Notes: generated from the sequence alone by a model not told the origin. A stretch of 63,009 bases of DNA from Phycisphaerales bacterium UBA2421 (GCA_002343075.1 DDRH01000057.1:341-63349); one strand, 5' to 3'. Positions 35,089 through 44,281 are shown, counted from the stretch's first letter. Program-made: numbers and translations.

Positions 35089-36842
35089 TAGTCTTCCTCG
35101 ATCAAATCGACCAGCCGAAGGTAAGCGATCTTCTGAATCTCATGGAGTGCCGCCTCGACTTCCTGCTCTGCTGAATGGCTAAGTCGGACCGGAAATGCAG
35201 CGAGAATCGCGGCCTTCTTGTTCTCCCGGGCACAAATCACAAACGGGAATCCAAATTTTTCACGATATTCGGCATTAAACCGCGCAAACGCGGCAACCTC
35301 CGCCGGCGCAAGTTCCATCAGCCCCGCCGCCGACTGTTCGCGGGTGCTTTCGGGGGTTAGCTTGCCTTGTTGTGCGAGCTTTCCGACAAGATCGGGATGT
35401 GCGTTGATGAGTTCGAGCTTCGCTTGCCGATCGGAGACAATCACTGCATCGCACATGCACTCATGCAGATGTTGAACGCTGGAGAATGGCCGGCGTGACC
35501 AAGCGCGTTCGGCGATCCACGGCGAGTGCTCCCATGCGCCACCGACCAAGCCGACAAACTCCTGAAGATCGGCGCGATTTAGCTGTGTGAGTCGGATCGC
35601 TTTCACTGCCAGCGGTTGCTGAACAACCTCGCACACGATTCGCGCCGCCGTCGCGATGTCCTCCACTCGGCTGAACTCGGCGGGGTTATGGCTGATTCCA
35701 TCCTTGCTGGCCACGAAGAGCATTGCCGCCGGGACACAGAACGAGAGAATCGCAGCGTCATGCAATGCCCCGCTCGTGGTTTGGCCCATTGTGTCGACAC
35801 CCGCCCGCCGGGCGCCGTTCCGGATCGCCTGAATCACCGCGGGATGCATTGGCCTTGCGGGTAGAGATTCTGTTTCGGTAATCTCGTGCGCGAGCCTTCG
35901 TTCGTCGCAAATGCCTGCGATTATCCCACGCAAGACGCCGTCACATTGGTTGATCATCGCATCGGTGCTGCTGCGCAGATCGATGGAAAATGAGACTTTT
36001 CCGGGAATGACGTTAATGGCATTGGGTTCGACGGTCATTCGGCCCACGGTCAGCACGGTGCCGGGTTGCTCCTCGGCCATCGCCTTCGCACACGCCTCCA
36101 TGCTCGCCATCACCCCCGCGGCGGCGGCGAGGGCATCCTTTCGGTAACTCATCGGCGTACTGCCAGCATGATTCGCCTGCCCGGCGATCGTCACGATGTA
36201 CTGCCGGCGACCGTTGATAGCCGTCACCACCGCAACGGGAACCGACTGCTCCCACATCGCCGGGCCTTGCTCTGCGTGAACTTCGATGAAGCCGCAGTAA
36301 TGATCAGGATTGATGCGATCGGACTCGATTCGACTGGCGTCCACACCATATGGCGCGCCGGCCTCGAGATAGTCTTGGCCGTGCCGATTGCGAAGTGCAC
36401 ACAGGGCCTCTTCAACCAAAGTACCGCACCACGCCCTGCTGCCCAGCATGCCGAGGTTGAAGGTCGTCCCCTCTTCTTCCGCAAAGATGATCAGCTCCAG
36501 CGGAAGCGTGGTCCCCGCATCACTCGCGGCGCGAAGCAACTCCAGCGGCACGACGATGCCGGCAACGCCGTCAAACTTTCCCCCGTTGGGGACCGAATCG
36601 ATATGAGAACCCGAAAGCCACGCCCTGCTATCCCAGGAAATCGCTTTCTGGCGAATGTGAACATTTCCCGCGGCATCAATGCGGTGCTTGCAGCCGGCGC
36701 GGGCTGCCTGCTCCACAACGTAATCGCGCGCCGCGGCCCACTGCGCAGTGAAGGTAGGGCGACTGTGGCCGGCACCGGGCGTTTCGGTCATCGCAGCGAT
36801 GACCTCGATGTCTTGCGAAATTCGTTCGGAGCTGATTTGCAT
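35088..36842 (-). CDS. Fusion: allantoate amidohydrolase and OHCU decarboxylase
   Basis: A 584-residue two-domain protein. Residues 1 to about 410 are an M20-type allantoate amidohydrolase (WLSGSHIDSVPNGGKFDGVA, IFAEEEGTTFNLGMLGSRAW, FIEVHAEQGP, NHAGSTPMSYRKDA). The last 169 or so residues (416-584) are OHCU decarboxylase (ELINAHPDLVGKL, TREQSAAGLMEL, FNAEYREKFGFPFVICAREN). The domains act at two separate steps of urate breakdown: decarboxylase to S-allantoin, amidohydrolase on allantoate. ATG at 36842 is used; a start at 36884 would add 14 residues. Confidence 0.93.
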   Translation of the reverse strand: MQISSERISQDIEVIAAMTETPGAGHSRPTFTAQWAAARDYVVEQAARAGCKHRIDAAGNVHIRQKAISWDSRAWLSGSHIDSVPNGGKFDGVAGIVVPLELLRAASDAGTTLPLELIIFAEEEGTTFNLGMLGSRAWCGTLVEEALCALRNRHGQDYLEAGAPYGVDASRIESDRINPDHYCGFIEVHAEQGPAMWEQSVPVAVVTAINGRRQYIVTIAGQANHAGSTPMSYRKDALAAAAGVMASMEACAKAMAEEQPGTVLTVGRMTVEPNAINVIPGKVSFSIDLRSSTDAMINQCDGVLRGIIAGICDERRLAHEITETESLPARPMHPAVIQAIRNGARRAGVDTMGQTTSGALHDAAILSFCVPAAMLFVASKDGISHNPAEFSRVEDIATAARIVCEVVQQPLAVKAIRLTQLNRADLQEFVGLVGGAWEHSPWIAERAWSRRPFSSVQHLHECMCDAVIVSDRQAKLELINAHPDLVGKLAQQGKLTPESTREQSAAGLMELAPAEVAAFARFNAEYREKFGFPFVICARENKKAAILAAFPVRLSHSAEQEVEAALHEIQKIAYLRLVDLIEED

Positions 36843-36890
36843 AACGTGACACAGGCGTCTCGCCCGTGTCGGCGATACGCCCACGCTACT

Positions 36891-37859
36891 TCACTTCCCA
36901 AACTTCTCTCGCCATTCCCTGCCCGTCTGTTCCATTCTGCTGTTTGCGCCGGTGCGTCGCATCCGGTGCAACGTGGGCATGCCGAGTGCAAACTCCTGCA
37001 TCCAATCGCGGGCGAACTCACCTTGTTCGGTTTCGGCGAAGATCTGTCTGATCGCATCTTCGTTGATGACGCGCGGGCCACGCGTGCGGATGGCAAACTC
37101 GCATGTGCGGCTGCAACCTCCACTTACATACGCTTCGATGCCGATTTCGTCCATCACATCAATCACGCTCCGCAGGCTGCGAATCGCCTTGGCATAGGCA
37201 AAGCTCGGCGGATAGCCGTTCTCGACCATCGTATTGAAGCACGCCTTCATCAGCGCAATCGCCCCGCCGTAGAGGATCTGCTCTTCAAAGTTGTCCCCTT
37301 CGGTTTCGTGCTGAAACGACATCTCCACCACGCCCGCGCGCGTGCTGCCGACGGCCTTGCTGATCGCCAGCGCGATCTTGAGCGCATCGCCGGTTGCGTC
37401 ATGATCCACCGCCACGCAGCCGTAGATTCCTTCGCCCTTCAAGTATTTCTCGCGAACGAACTTTCCGGGCGCGTTGGGGACAAACAGCGCGCTGTTCAGA
37501 TCTTTCGGCACCGCGATTTGCCCATAGAGCACATTGAACCCGTGGCAAAAAATCACCGTCTGCCCGGCGCGCAAGTGCGGCGCAATGTCCGCCTTCCAGA
37601 TCGGTGGCTGGGCAGGGTCGGCCAGTTCGATCAACAGAATGTCGGCGCGTTTCGTCGCGTCAGCGATTGAGTAGGCATCGAAGCCGTCCTCTTTCGCATC
37701 CTCCGCACTTCGCCCGGTGCCGATGATGATCTTGAAACCGCTGTCGCGCGCGTTGGCAGCTTGTGCCTTACCTTGAATGCCGTAACCAATCACGGCGATG
37801 ACTTTCCCATTCAGGATCGACGCATCAACATCAGCGTCCCGATAGATTTTTTCGTTCAT
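36891..37859 (-). CDS. Ketol-acid reductoisomerase-like protein in the purine operon
   Basis: A 322-residue protein of the class I KARI (IlvC) family: NAD(P)-binding VIGYGIQGKAQAANARDSG (GYGIQG at 25-30), FCHGFNVLYGQI, VPNAPGKFVREKYL, and the knotted domain HETEGDNFEEQILYGG. Aligned with true KARI, D189, E193 and S250 are kept, but the two glutamates of the ECLHE segment are K224 and S228 (YAKAIRSLR). Metal-dependent alkyl migration is therefore doubtful and a simple dehydrogenase is more likely. Surrounded by allantoate and ureidoglycine genes, it may act on ureidoglycolate. No ilvB/ilvN lies nearby. Confidence 0.85.
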   Translation of the reverse strand: MNEKIYRDADVDASILNGKVIAVIGYGIQGKAQAANARDSGFKIIIGTGRSAEDAKEDGFDAYSIADATKRADILLIELADPAQPPIWKADIAPHLRAGQTVIFCHGFNVLYGQIAVPKDLNSALFVPNAPGKFVREKYLKGEGIYGCVAVDHDATGDALKIALAISKAVGSTRAGVVEMSFQHETEGDNFEEQILYGGAIALMKACFNTMVENGYPPSFAYAKAIRSLRSVIDVMDEIGIEAYVSGGCSRTCEFAIRTRGPRVINEDAIRQIFAETEQGEFARDWMQEFALGMPTLHRMRRTGANSRMEQTGREWREKFGK

Positions 37860-37926
37860 AGTGCGCAGTGGGCAAGCGGTGGCGGGTAGGTCGCAATCGC
37901 ACTTCTGCCGACTGCCCTCTGCCAAC

Positions 37927-38682
37927 TTAAAGCCCAATCTCCCGGTTTACGTCCTTATAGTAGATATACTTCGCGGGCTGCTCGCCGGTTGCATAAAAGC
38001 TCTGCGGGCAAAACGGACCCATCCAGATGAAATCGTCTTTCTGCACTTCCATCCACTCATCGCCCAACTGATAGACACCCTTGCCCTGCAGAAACAGCAG
38101 GCCGTGCTCCATGACGTGCGTTTCGACAATCGGCAGGCCAAAGCCGGGGGTGAACGTGAAAATGTTCATCGCCATGTCGAACTGAAGATCGTCGGGCACG
38201 AGGGTTTGCAGCTTGATCTTGTCAGTCTCCGCCCAGGGTTCCGCAACGACCTCATGCTCATTGCCGTGAAGGGCACTGAACAGCGGAATACCGGGTGAGG
38301 GCTGATATCGCTTCTGAAAGATCATCAGACGCATAGGCTCGCTTGCACAAAACTCGTTGGCAACCCGCGGCGGAGTAAGCGAAAAGCTCCCAGCCACGAT
38401 CTGCCGCTTGGCGCGCGTCCCTTCGCGATGTTCGCCTTTGCCGCTCACGACATAGCAAAAGGTCTCAATCCGTTCGTCGGCAGGAAACTGCCCACGCCCC
38501 CCCGCGGGGAGATCGATGAGGAATTGAGCGAAGTTCGCCCCCAAAGCCGGCGATGCCAATACGCGCACTTCGGCATCGGGCCACGTTGGCAACTTTGAAA
38601 ATGGATATCCCTCCAGCGGCATAAGTGCGTATCGCTGGGAAACCCGCGCGCGGGAATGGACTAATGCTGTGTGGGGGCGCAT
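37927..38682 (-). CDS. allE: (S)-ureidoglycine aminohydrolase
   Basis: Releases ammonia from (S)-ureidoglycine to give (S)-ureidoglycolate. The 251-residue bicupin has two beta-barrel modules, FAQFLIDLPAGGRGQFPAD with FCYVVSGKGEH, and NIFTFTPGFGLPIVETHVME with GLLFLQGKGVYQL, then FIWMGPFCPQSFYATG. The second cupin carries the His/Glu metal ligands (ETHVMEH). It follows adenine deaminase and precedes the KARI-like gene. Confidence 0.93.
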   Translation of the reverse strand: MRPHTALVHSRARVSQRYALMPLEGYPFSKLPTWPDAEVRVLASPALGANFAQFLIDLPAGGRGQFPADERIETFCYVVSGKGEHREGTRAKRQIVAGSFSLTPPRVANEFCASEPMRLMIFQKRYQPSPGIPLFSALHGNEHEVVAEPWAETDKIKLQTLVPDDLQFDMAMNIFTFTPGFGLPIVETHVMEHGLLFLQGKGVYQLGDEWMEVQKDDFIWMGPFCPQSFYATGEQPAKYIYYKDVNREIGL

Positions 38683-38720
38683 AAATTTATCGAGTCTGCC
38701 TACATTTACTCGAAGTTAGC

Positions 38721-40490
38721 TCACGGAAACAGGTCAATGATCTGAAAACGCTCAACATCGACCAGCCCTCGGTCGGTGAGTTTAAGCGAGGGGATGACTT
38801 CGAGCGCCATAAAGCTCATCGCCATCATCGGGTCGGCCAGGGTCGAGCCAAGCCCGCGGGCGGCGGCGATGCAGCCGGCATATTGGTCGCGCACCTCCTC
38901 GATCGGCGCCTCGCTCATCAGACCAGCAACGGGCAGCGCGAGGGTAGCCACCACATTTCCACCGACCGCCACGGCCAAACCCCCGCCCGTTGCCGTCGCG
39001 GCGCGCGCCGCGGTCATCATGGATTCGTCGTCGGCCCCGATCACGACGAGGTTATGATGGTCATGCGCCACCGTCCCGGCAATCGCACCGCGCTGCAGTC
39101 CAAAGCCCTTGATGAACCCCAAGCCCACATTACCGGTGCCACGGTGCCTCTCGATCACCGCCATCTTCAACACATCCTGAGTTAAGTCGGCGACGACCGC
39201 GCCATCTCGCACCGGCAGAACGCAAACGAGGGGAAGCGTGACGAGCTGATCTGGAACCGCGCCGATCACACGCACGCGCTCCGATTTTGCCGCGATGCGC
39301 AAGTCAACCGCATCCCAGTGAATGCTGCACGCCGCAATGTGGCCCGCACCATCGGCGCTCGCCGCCGCCGCCCGCCGCCCCGCGGGGAGGTTCATGGTAT
39401 CGGGAAGCAGGCGGCAGTCGCGTGCTACGAGACGGCCCGAAGAAAACACCATCCTGGCCACGGGGTTGGACAGCTCATCAAACACCATCAGATCAGCGAA
39501 ACGACCCGGCGAAATCGCACCGCGGTCGTGCAGGCAGAACCACTCGCTCGGGTTGAGCGTGACCATTCGAAAAGCCTCAACCGGATCGACTCCGGCGGCA
39601 ATGATCTGGCGAAGCGCGTAATCAATACCTCCACCAGAGAGCAGATCGGCGGGCTGGCGGTCGTCGGTGCAGAGGCAAATCCTTCGACTATTGCGAGAGT
39701 TAATCAGCGGTAACAGTGCGGCGAGGTTTCGAGCGTTGCTCGCCTCGCGTATCAGCACATACAGGCCCCGGGCGAGTTTTTCCCGTGCTTCTTCAACGGT
39801 GACGCATTCGTGATCGCTGCCGACCCCCGCTGCCACATAGGCATTGAGGGCGGCCCCGCGCACGCCGGGCGCGTGGCCATCGATCGGGCGTCCCCGGAAT
39901 GCGGCGATTCGCGCGAGCATCTCGGCATCACCATTGATGACTCCCGGGAAATTCATGACCTCTGCCAGACCGTGCGCAGCTTGCGTGGCGCGAAGTTGCG
40001 CCAGATCGGCAGCGCCCAGACTCGCGCCGCCGGTGGCCATGTGCGTCGCCGGGACACAACTTGGGGCGTTTACAATGACATTGAGGGGCAGGCCACGGCT
40101 CAACTCGATCATCAGTTCGATGCCCGCGGCGCCGGCGACGTTGGCTATCTCGTGTGGATCGGTCACCACCGTCGTCACCCCACGGGGAACAACCGCCTTT
40201 GCGAACTCCGGCGGGGTACACAGCGAGCTTTCGATGTGTACATGGGCATCTATCAGCCCGGGCGCAACAAATGCGCCATTGAGATCGATCGTCTCATTTG
40301 CGCGATACCCCGGCCCGATTCCGGCGATACGGCCATTAGCAATCGCAATATCAGCCAGCTCAATCTCGCCCGAAAATACATTAACGATGCGCCCGCCCCG
40401 CAAGAGCAGGTCGGCGGGCGCTTGCTGACGGGCGACGGCGAGTAGTTCGGAGTGCTTTGCGTTCATTCCGGATCGATCAGTAGCGAGCAT
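38721..40490 (-). CDS. Adenine deaminase
   Basis: Deaminates adenine to hypoxanthine, feeding purines into the pathway. The 589-residue amidohydrolase has GAFVAPGLIDAHVHIESSLC, VTTVVTDPHEIANVAG, the central CLCTDDRQPADLLSGG and the AdeC C terminus (DHHNLVVIGADDESMMTAA). Length is as usual for AdeC. An ATG 24 bases further in (40466) is an equally possible start. It heads the purine operon; no xanthine dehydrogenase gene is in the window. Confidence 0.92.
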   Translation of the reverse strand: MLATDRSGMNAKHSELLAVARQQAPADLLLRGGRIVNVFSGEIELADIAIANGRIAGIGPGYRANETIDLNGAFVAPGLIDAHVHIESSLCTPPEFAKAVVPRGVTTVVTDPHEIANVAGAAGIELMIELSRGLPLNVIVNAPSCVPATHMATGGASLGAADLAQLRATQAAHGLAEVMNFPGVINGDAEMLARIAAFRGRPIDGHAPGVRGAALNAYVAAGVGSDHECVTVEEAREKLARGLYVLIREASNARNLAALLPLINSRNSRRICLCTDDRQPADLLSGGGIDYALRQIIAAGVDPVEAFRMVTLNPSEWFCLHDRGAISPGRFADLMVFDELSNPVARMVFSSGRLVARDCRLLPDTMNLPAGRRAAAASADGAGHIAACSIHWDAVDLRIAAKSERVRVIGAVPDQLVTLPLVCVLPVRDGAVVADLTQDVLKMAVIERHRGTGNVGLGFIKGFGLQRGAIAGTVAHDHHNLVVIGADDESMMTAARAATATGGGLAVAVGGNVVATLALPVAGLMSEAPIEEVRDQYAGCIAAARGLGSTLADPMMAMSFMALEVIPSLKLTDRGLVDVERFQIIDLFP

Positions 40491-40517
40491 AGGTTCAGAG
40501 GTGCGAACCGCGAAAGC

Positions 40518-41789
40518 TTATCGATTCTCCGTCTGATCATCCAGCAGCTTCGGTTCAAGCCCCTCAATCTCCGCCAACGATTTGCCAGCGATCCCCTGCA
40601 AATCGCCATACATTCCGGCGGTGGAATCGATGACGGCGTGTAACTGCGCTTCGCGCTTGGCCCACTGCTTCGATATAAACTTGCGTTCTCTATCAAGGTC
40701 GTCCCGCATCTCGGAAAATTTCTCGACGATCGCATTTACCCGCTGCCGAAATCGCGGCCCGGTCAGGTAATGATACACCAGTTCCATTTTTGTCTGCTGC
40801 CCTTCGCCGGCCTGACGGGCGGCGGCCAGATCGAGCATTCCCTGCCTCAACGCCACCGCCACCGGAATGGCGCAGCGAGGCTCGATGACCCATACGCCGT
40901 CGATAAAATCAAACCCGTCGCAACCCTTCGGCACCACGGTCGAGACGATTGCGCACAATTCGGCCTTTGCGGCGCGCTGATCGCCGCGCAATTTTGCCAG
41001 CCAGCCGTCGCTCCAGGCCTTGGTGCGCTTGGACTCCCATAGGATCGTGCCAGCCGACTGCCCGAGCGGGGAGAAAACCTGCTGCAGGACATCGCCGCCG
41101 AACTCTCCTTTTGGCACAGGTGCGATGGTGTCATGCGGGAAACGGGACTTCAGAAGTGATTCTAATTGAAGCTCGAGCGCTTCGCCCTGTGTCTGCTGCG
41201 AACCCTGCTCGGCTTTGCGTCGCAGGTCCTCGATCTGCTTGGCCATCGAGGAGATGGTCTGTTCCTTTTCCAAGACCTTCAGGTGCAGTGAATCCTCGGC
41301 TTCCTTTTTCGCCTTGGCCCGCTCGGCGGCTAGCGATTCATCAATGCGCTTTTGAACCATCAAATCTGCCTCGCGCAGCTTATCATCCAGCGCGCGCTCC
41401 TTCTCGATTGCCGCTGCCTGCGCTTTCTGGGCTTCTGCGAGCTTGGCCTTGTTCTGGCTGAACTGCTCATTCAGTTCTGCGAGTTGCCTGGCCTTGGCCT
41501 CAAACTCGTCGGCCATCGACGCGCGTGCCTTTTTCAGTTCATCCGCGGCAATCCGCTCGCGCTCGCTCTTAACCTTTGCCGCCACGTTTGCCTCGAGTTC
41601 CCGCTGCGCCGTTTCGAGGGTTGCCTGCTGCTGCTTAATGGCCGCCTCGCGCTGCGCCATCTCCACTGTTTGGCGGGCGAGCTTTTCCTCGAATTGCCTG
41701 CGAGTTGATTCGACGATTGGCGCCGCCAGCGATTCATCCAATCGGAACGCGTGCTGACATTTCGGACAGGTGATGTTGGGCTGGTTCAT
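40518..41789 (-). CDS. DUF2130 coiled-coil protein with nuclease-like core
   Basis: A 423-residue protein: an N-terminal zinc-finger-like CPKCQHAF, a long coiled coil (about 25-205), and the DUF2130 domain (about 206-400). The domain has E210, D233 (GEFGGDVLQQVF) and E252-x-K254 in ILWESKRTKAWS, a PD-(D/E)xK-like arrangement, followed by DQRAAKAELCAIVST. This suggests a nucleic-acid-processing core, but no activity is demonstrated by sequence. ATG at 41789 is used; an upstream start would add 48 residues with no coiled coil. Confidence 0.88.
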   Translation of the reverse strand: MNQPNITCPKCQHAFRLDESLAAPIVESTRRQFEEKLARQTVEMAQREAAIKQQQATLETAQRELEANVAAKVKSERERIAADELKKARASMADEFEAKARQLAELNEQFSQNKAKLAEAQKAQAAAIEKERALDDKLREADLMVQKRIDESLAAERAKAKKEAEDSLHLKVLEKEQTISSMAKQIEDLRRKAEQGSQQTQGEALELQLESLLKSRFPHDTIAPVPKGEFGGDVLQQVFSPLGQSAGTILWESKRTKAWSDGWLAKLRGDQRAAKAELCAIVSTVVPKGCDGFDFIDGVWVIEPRCAIPVAVALRQGMLDLAAARQAGEGQQTKMELVYHYLTGPRFRQRVNAIVEKFSEMRDDLDRERKFISKQWAKREAQLHAVIDSTAGMYGDLQGIAGKSLAEIEGLEPKLLDDQTENR

Positions 41790-41884
41790 TCTAACTGCGA
41801 GTCTGACAAAGCCGGGCAAGAATGGCAACGCCCGACTCCGCGCCAGCGCACTCACAGCCGCGTGGGCCTCGCAACGGTTCTGGT

Positions 41885-41915
41885 AAAAAACACCCCGCAC
41901 CGAAGCGCGGGGTGT
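41885..41915 (-). terminator. Intrinsic terminator upstream of the DUF2130 gene
   Basis: ACACCCCGC pairs with GCGGGGTGT (nine base pairs, eight-base loop), followed on the minus strand by TTTTT. It ends the transcript of the 77-residue gene at 41989-42222 and separates it from the DUF2130 gene. Confidence 0.93.
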
Positions 41916-41988
41916 CAGGCTTGAGGATCGCACCGCAAAGTCGTCCGTTAAACTGACTCACGGTGCAACCACTTTGATGTCTCGCTTG

Positions 41989-42222
41989 TTACCGTCGCAG
42001 CACTTCCTGCTCCACTGCCAGACGTGCCCGCTCGGCATCCGATTCAGTACCGCGAATGGTGGCGGCGAGGTTCCCGCCGCGCATGAACGCGGCCAATTCT
42101 GCCTCGTCCACATTTTCGATTGACTCTTTCCCAACGAACGGCTCGATGACTTCGCCGGTCGGGTCGGCCGACTCGTCGAAAGCCACAACATAAATCACCC
42201 AGACTTGAGCGGCTGCGTTCAT
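41989..42222 (-). CDS. Small acidic hypothetical protein
   Basis: A 77-residue acidic protein (MNAAAQVWVIYVVAFDESAD, EPFVGKESIENVDEAELAAF). AAGGAGT lies seven bases before the ATG, and a clear terminator follows at 41885. An overlapping 77-codon frame at 41958-42191 lacks a ribosome site and is rejected. No domain recognised. Confidence 0.8.
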   Translation of the reverse strand: MNAAAQVWVIYVVAFDESADPTGEVIEPFVGKESIENVDEAELAAFMRGGNLAATIRGTESDAERARLAVEQEVLRR

Positions 42223-42649
42223 GGAGACTCCTTACTCTTACTATCTATACGGAGTGTCTCGTCCTAAGAACACTCTTGCACTTGGTTGCTTCAATACATA
42301 TTCGGATAAACACGCCCGCCGGTTTCGACAAATCCGTGAAGCTTCGTAAAGCGTCCGACCTTAGCGTCCCGTAGCGGGCGTTATCTGCGTTACAGTCACC
42401 TCCGGCTGCACTTCTCACCTGATAACACAACACATTATACGCCGGTGGAGGCCTATAAGATCGATTCCGCCGAGATTACCCAAACCACCAGACTGCCGCC
42501 TCATGCAGGACACAGCTCCGCGCCCGGGTAGCGAGGTACTTATGCGCCATCGGTTTCAAACCGAAACAACCTGAACCGATTCCACTTTGCGGATATTGCC
42601 CGCATCCTGATAATAGCCAAGACCTTCGCTGCAGAGTTCGAGGTATAAA
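42223..42649. other. Gene-free divergent interval with nested inverted repeats
   Basis: No convincing gene is seen here. It separates two divergent genes and so should hold two promoters. At 42549-42580 ATCGGTT pairs with AACCGAT, and within it CGGTTTCAAACCG (42551-42563) is a perfect 13-base palindrome, a possible operator or RNA switch. I do not recognise a known riboswitch on either strand. Confidence 0.5.
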
Positions 42650-43729
42650 TTGTTTGAAATGTTCTACAGATTCATCGCGCATTTGATGGCTTTCACCATC
42701 GCGCTTACCGCCGTGGCACAAACTGCTGCTGCGTGCCCGAAGTGCCGGGTGGCGACCGCCGATCTCGACGAGCAGTCAATCCTCGCCAGCCCCGATGCAG
42801 CAACGCAACCGGGCGACGCGACCGCACGCACAGGCGCGTTTCGCGGATTTTCGTTTGCGATCGGCGTCGATGTTCCAACTGCTTACTACTACCGGGGTTA
42901 TCTCCAGCAGGACCGCGGGCTGATTCTTCAGCCGTTCATGACTGCGAGCATGAACTTTCAACCGCGCGACGGGCTTTCCATCCAGCCTTATGTCGGCTGG
43001 ACCAACACCTTTTTTGGAAATGACAACGCCGACCTGTCTGCCGCGCATTCGGGAGGCATCGGGCGGGGGGTGCGCTCGCGCGTAACCGAAGTGCCCGGCG
43101 TGCCACCCTCAAATGAGCCGACTTTCGTCATCGATCTCGTCCCCACCGGCGGCGATGGGAGAGGCTGGTATGAATCCGATATCATGGTAGGCACGTCAAT
43201 TTATTTCAAAGACCTATTCATCGACGTAAACTACCACGTTCACCTCTTCCCCGACGATGTTCACGACACCATGCAGGAAATCGGCGGGAAGATCAGCTAC
43301 GACCTGGCGAGGCTTTGGGATCGCGACACCCCGGCGCTTAATCGCACATTTTCGCTACGGCCTGCCTTTACAATCTACACCGAACTGAGCGACGACAACG
43401 GCGGGGAAGAGACGTTTATGGAGCTTGCACTTGAACCGGCATGGCGATTTGAGGCCTTCGGCCGGCGTGCGGCTATCACAACACCGATCGCCGTCAGCGG
43501 CAGCCCCGACGGCTACTACGTCGACACCAGCTTCAACGACGAAGATCTGGGATACTTCAGCGCTTCTGTGAAAGGCTCGATTTCGCTCCCCGCTCCCGAC
43601 AACCTTGGTAAATGGTTTCTCAACGGATCGGTCACCTACATCCGCATGCTCAATGAGGGCCTGGAACAATCCAACCGCGGCGACCGCGACGACTTTTATG
43701 CCTCCATCGGCATTGGCGTGTCGTTCTGA
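42650..43729 (+). CDS. Outer-membrane beta-barrel protein (TorF-like putative porin)
   Basis: A 359-residue exported beta-barrel protein. The signal peptide is FIAHLMAFTIALTAVAQTAAA; the mature part alternates polar and hydrophobic residues (FSFAIGVDVPTAYYYRGYLQ, FMTASMNFQPRDGLSIQPYV) and ends with the outer-membrane C-terminal pattern FYASIGIGVSF. It resembles TorF-type putative porins but is not a close match to any named porin. GAGG lies seven bases before TTG at 42650; the ATG at 42659 is the alternative start. Confidence 0.78.
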   Translation: MFEMFYRFIAHLMAFTIALTAVAQTAAACPKCRVATADLDEQSILASPDAATQPGDATARTGAFRGFSFAIGVDVPTAYYYRGYLQQDRGLILQPFMTASMNFQPRDGLSIQPYVGWTNTFFGNDNADLSAAHSGGIGRGVRSRVTEVPGVPPSNEPTFVIDLVPTGGDGRGWYESDIMVGTSIYFKDLFIDVNYHVHLFPDDVHDTMQEIGGKISYDLARLWDRDTPALNRTFSLRPAFTIYTELSDDNGGEETFMELALEPAWRFEAFGRRAAITTPIAVSGSPDGYYVDTSFNDEDLGYFSASVKGSISLPAPDNLGKWFLNGSVTYIRMLNEGLEQSNRGDRDDFYASIGIGVSF

Positions 43730-43864
43730 CCGTCGCGCTTTGTGCCGCCAGCCCATCGTCATCGTAGATACGATTCTCGCCCACGCTTTCGCAAGTAGTC
43801 GCCCCGATACCCCGCGATGCAGCTTTGTCCGAGAGTGTGCCTGGTTCATCAACCAGGAGTTGCA

Positions 43865-44281
43865 ATGACAAAGGCCGAGCGAAAAAATCTACCTGATCCG
43901 CACCACGCCTACGAGCGCGCCGACCCGAAGGCCGAATCGGGCATGGGCGATCTCGATCGTCACAACTCAACCCCGACCAATTCCCCCGACGGACATCAAC
44001 ACGCCAACGGCCACCGCCCGGGAGGCAAGCCGCCGACGCCGCCGGTCGATCCCGGCCAGGCTGGGGCAACTTTGCCCGAGGTCGCACCCATTGACGAAGT
44101 GGAAGCGGGCCCCGGCGTGCCTCCGGGCGGCCGATCCATCGACGGTCCGTTGAGTACCGAGCCGCCGCTCGATCACGATCTCCGGCCGACTGGTAACGCC
44201 ATGCGGCATCGAAAGCGTCCCGCTTCGACTAAGGACGGGGCGAGCAAAGAAGCGGCGCACAAGCACGACGATAAAGTCTAG
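43865..44281 (+). CDS. Disordered Pro/Gly/His-rich protein
   Basis: A 138-residue highly polar protein without hydrophobic core (MTKAERKNLPDPHHAYERAD, PPTPPVDPGQAGATLPEV, KHDDKV at the end). It is predicted to be largely disordered. GGAG lies nine bases before the ATG. No domain or signal. Function unknown. Confidence 0.65.
   Translation: MTKAERKNLPDPHHAYERADPKAESGMGDLDRHNSTPTNSPDGHQHANGHRPGGKPPTPPVDPGQAGATLPEVAPIDEVEAGPGVPPGGRSIDGPLSTEPPLDHDLRPTGNAMRHRKRPASTKDGASKEAAHKHDDKV

Noticed and set aside
36066..37670. Long plus-strand frame across the AllC fusion and the KARI-like gene
   Set aside because: Antisense to two well-defined enzymes, Arg-rich and without motifs.
41958..42191. Alternative 77-codon minus-strand frame
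   Set aside because: It has no ribosome site and overlaps the 41989-42222 gene, which has AAGGAGT and a terminator.
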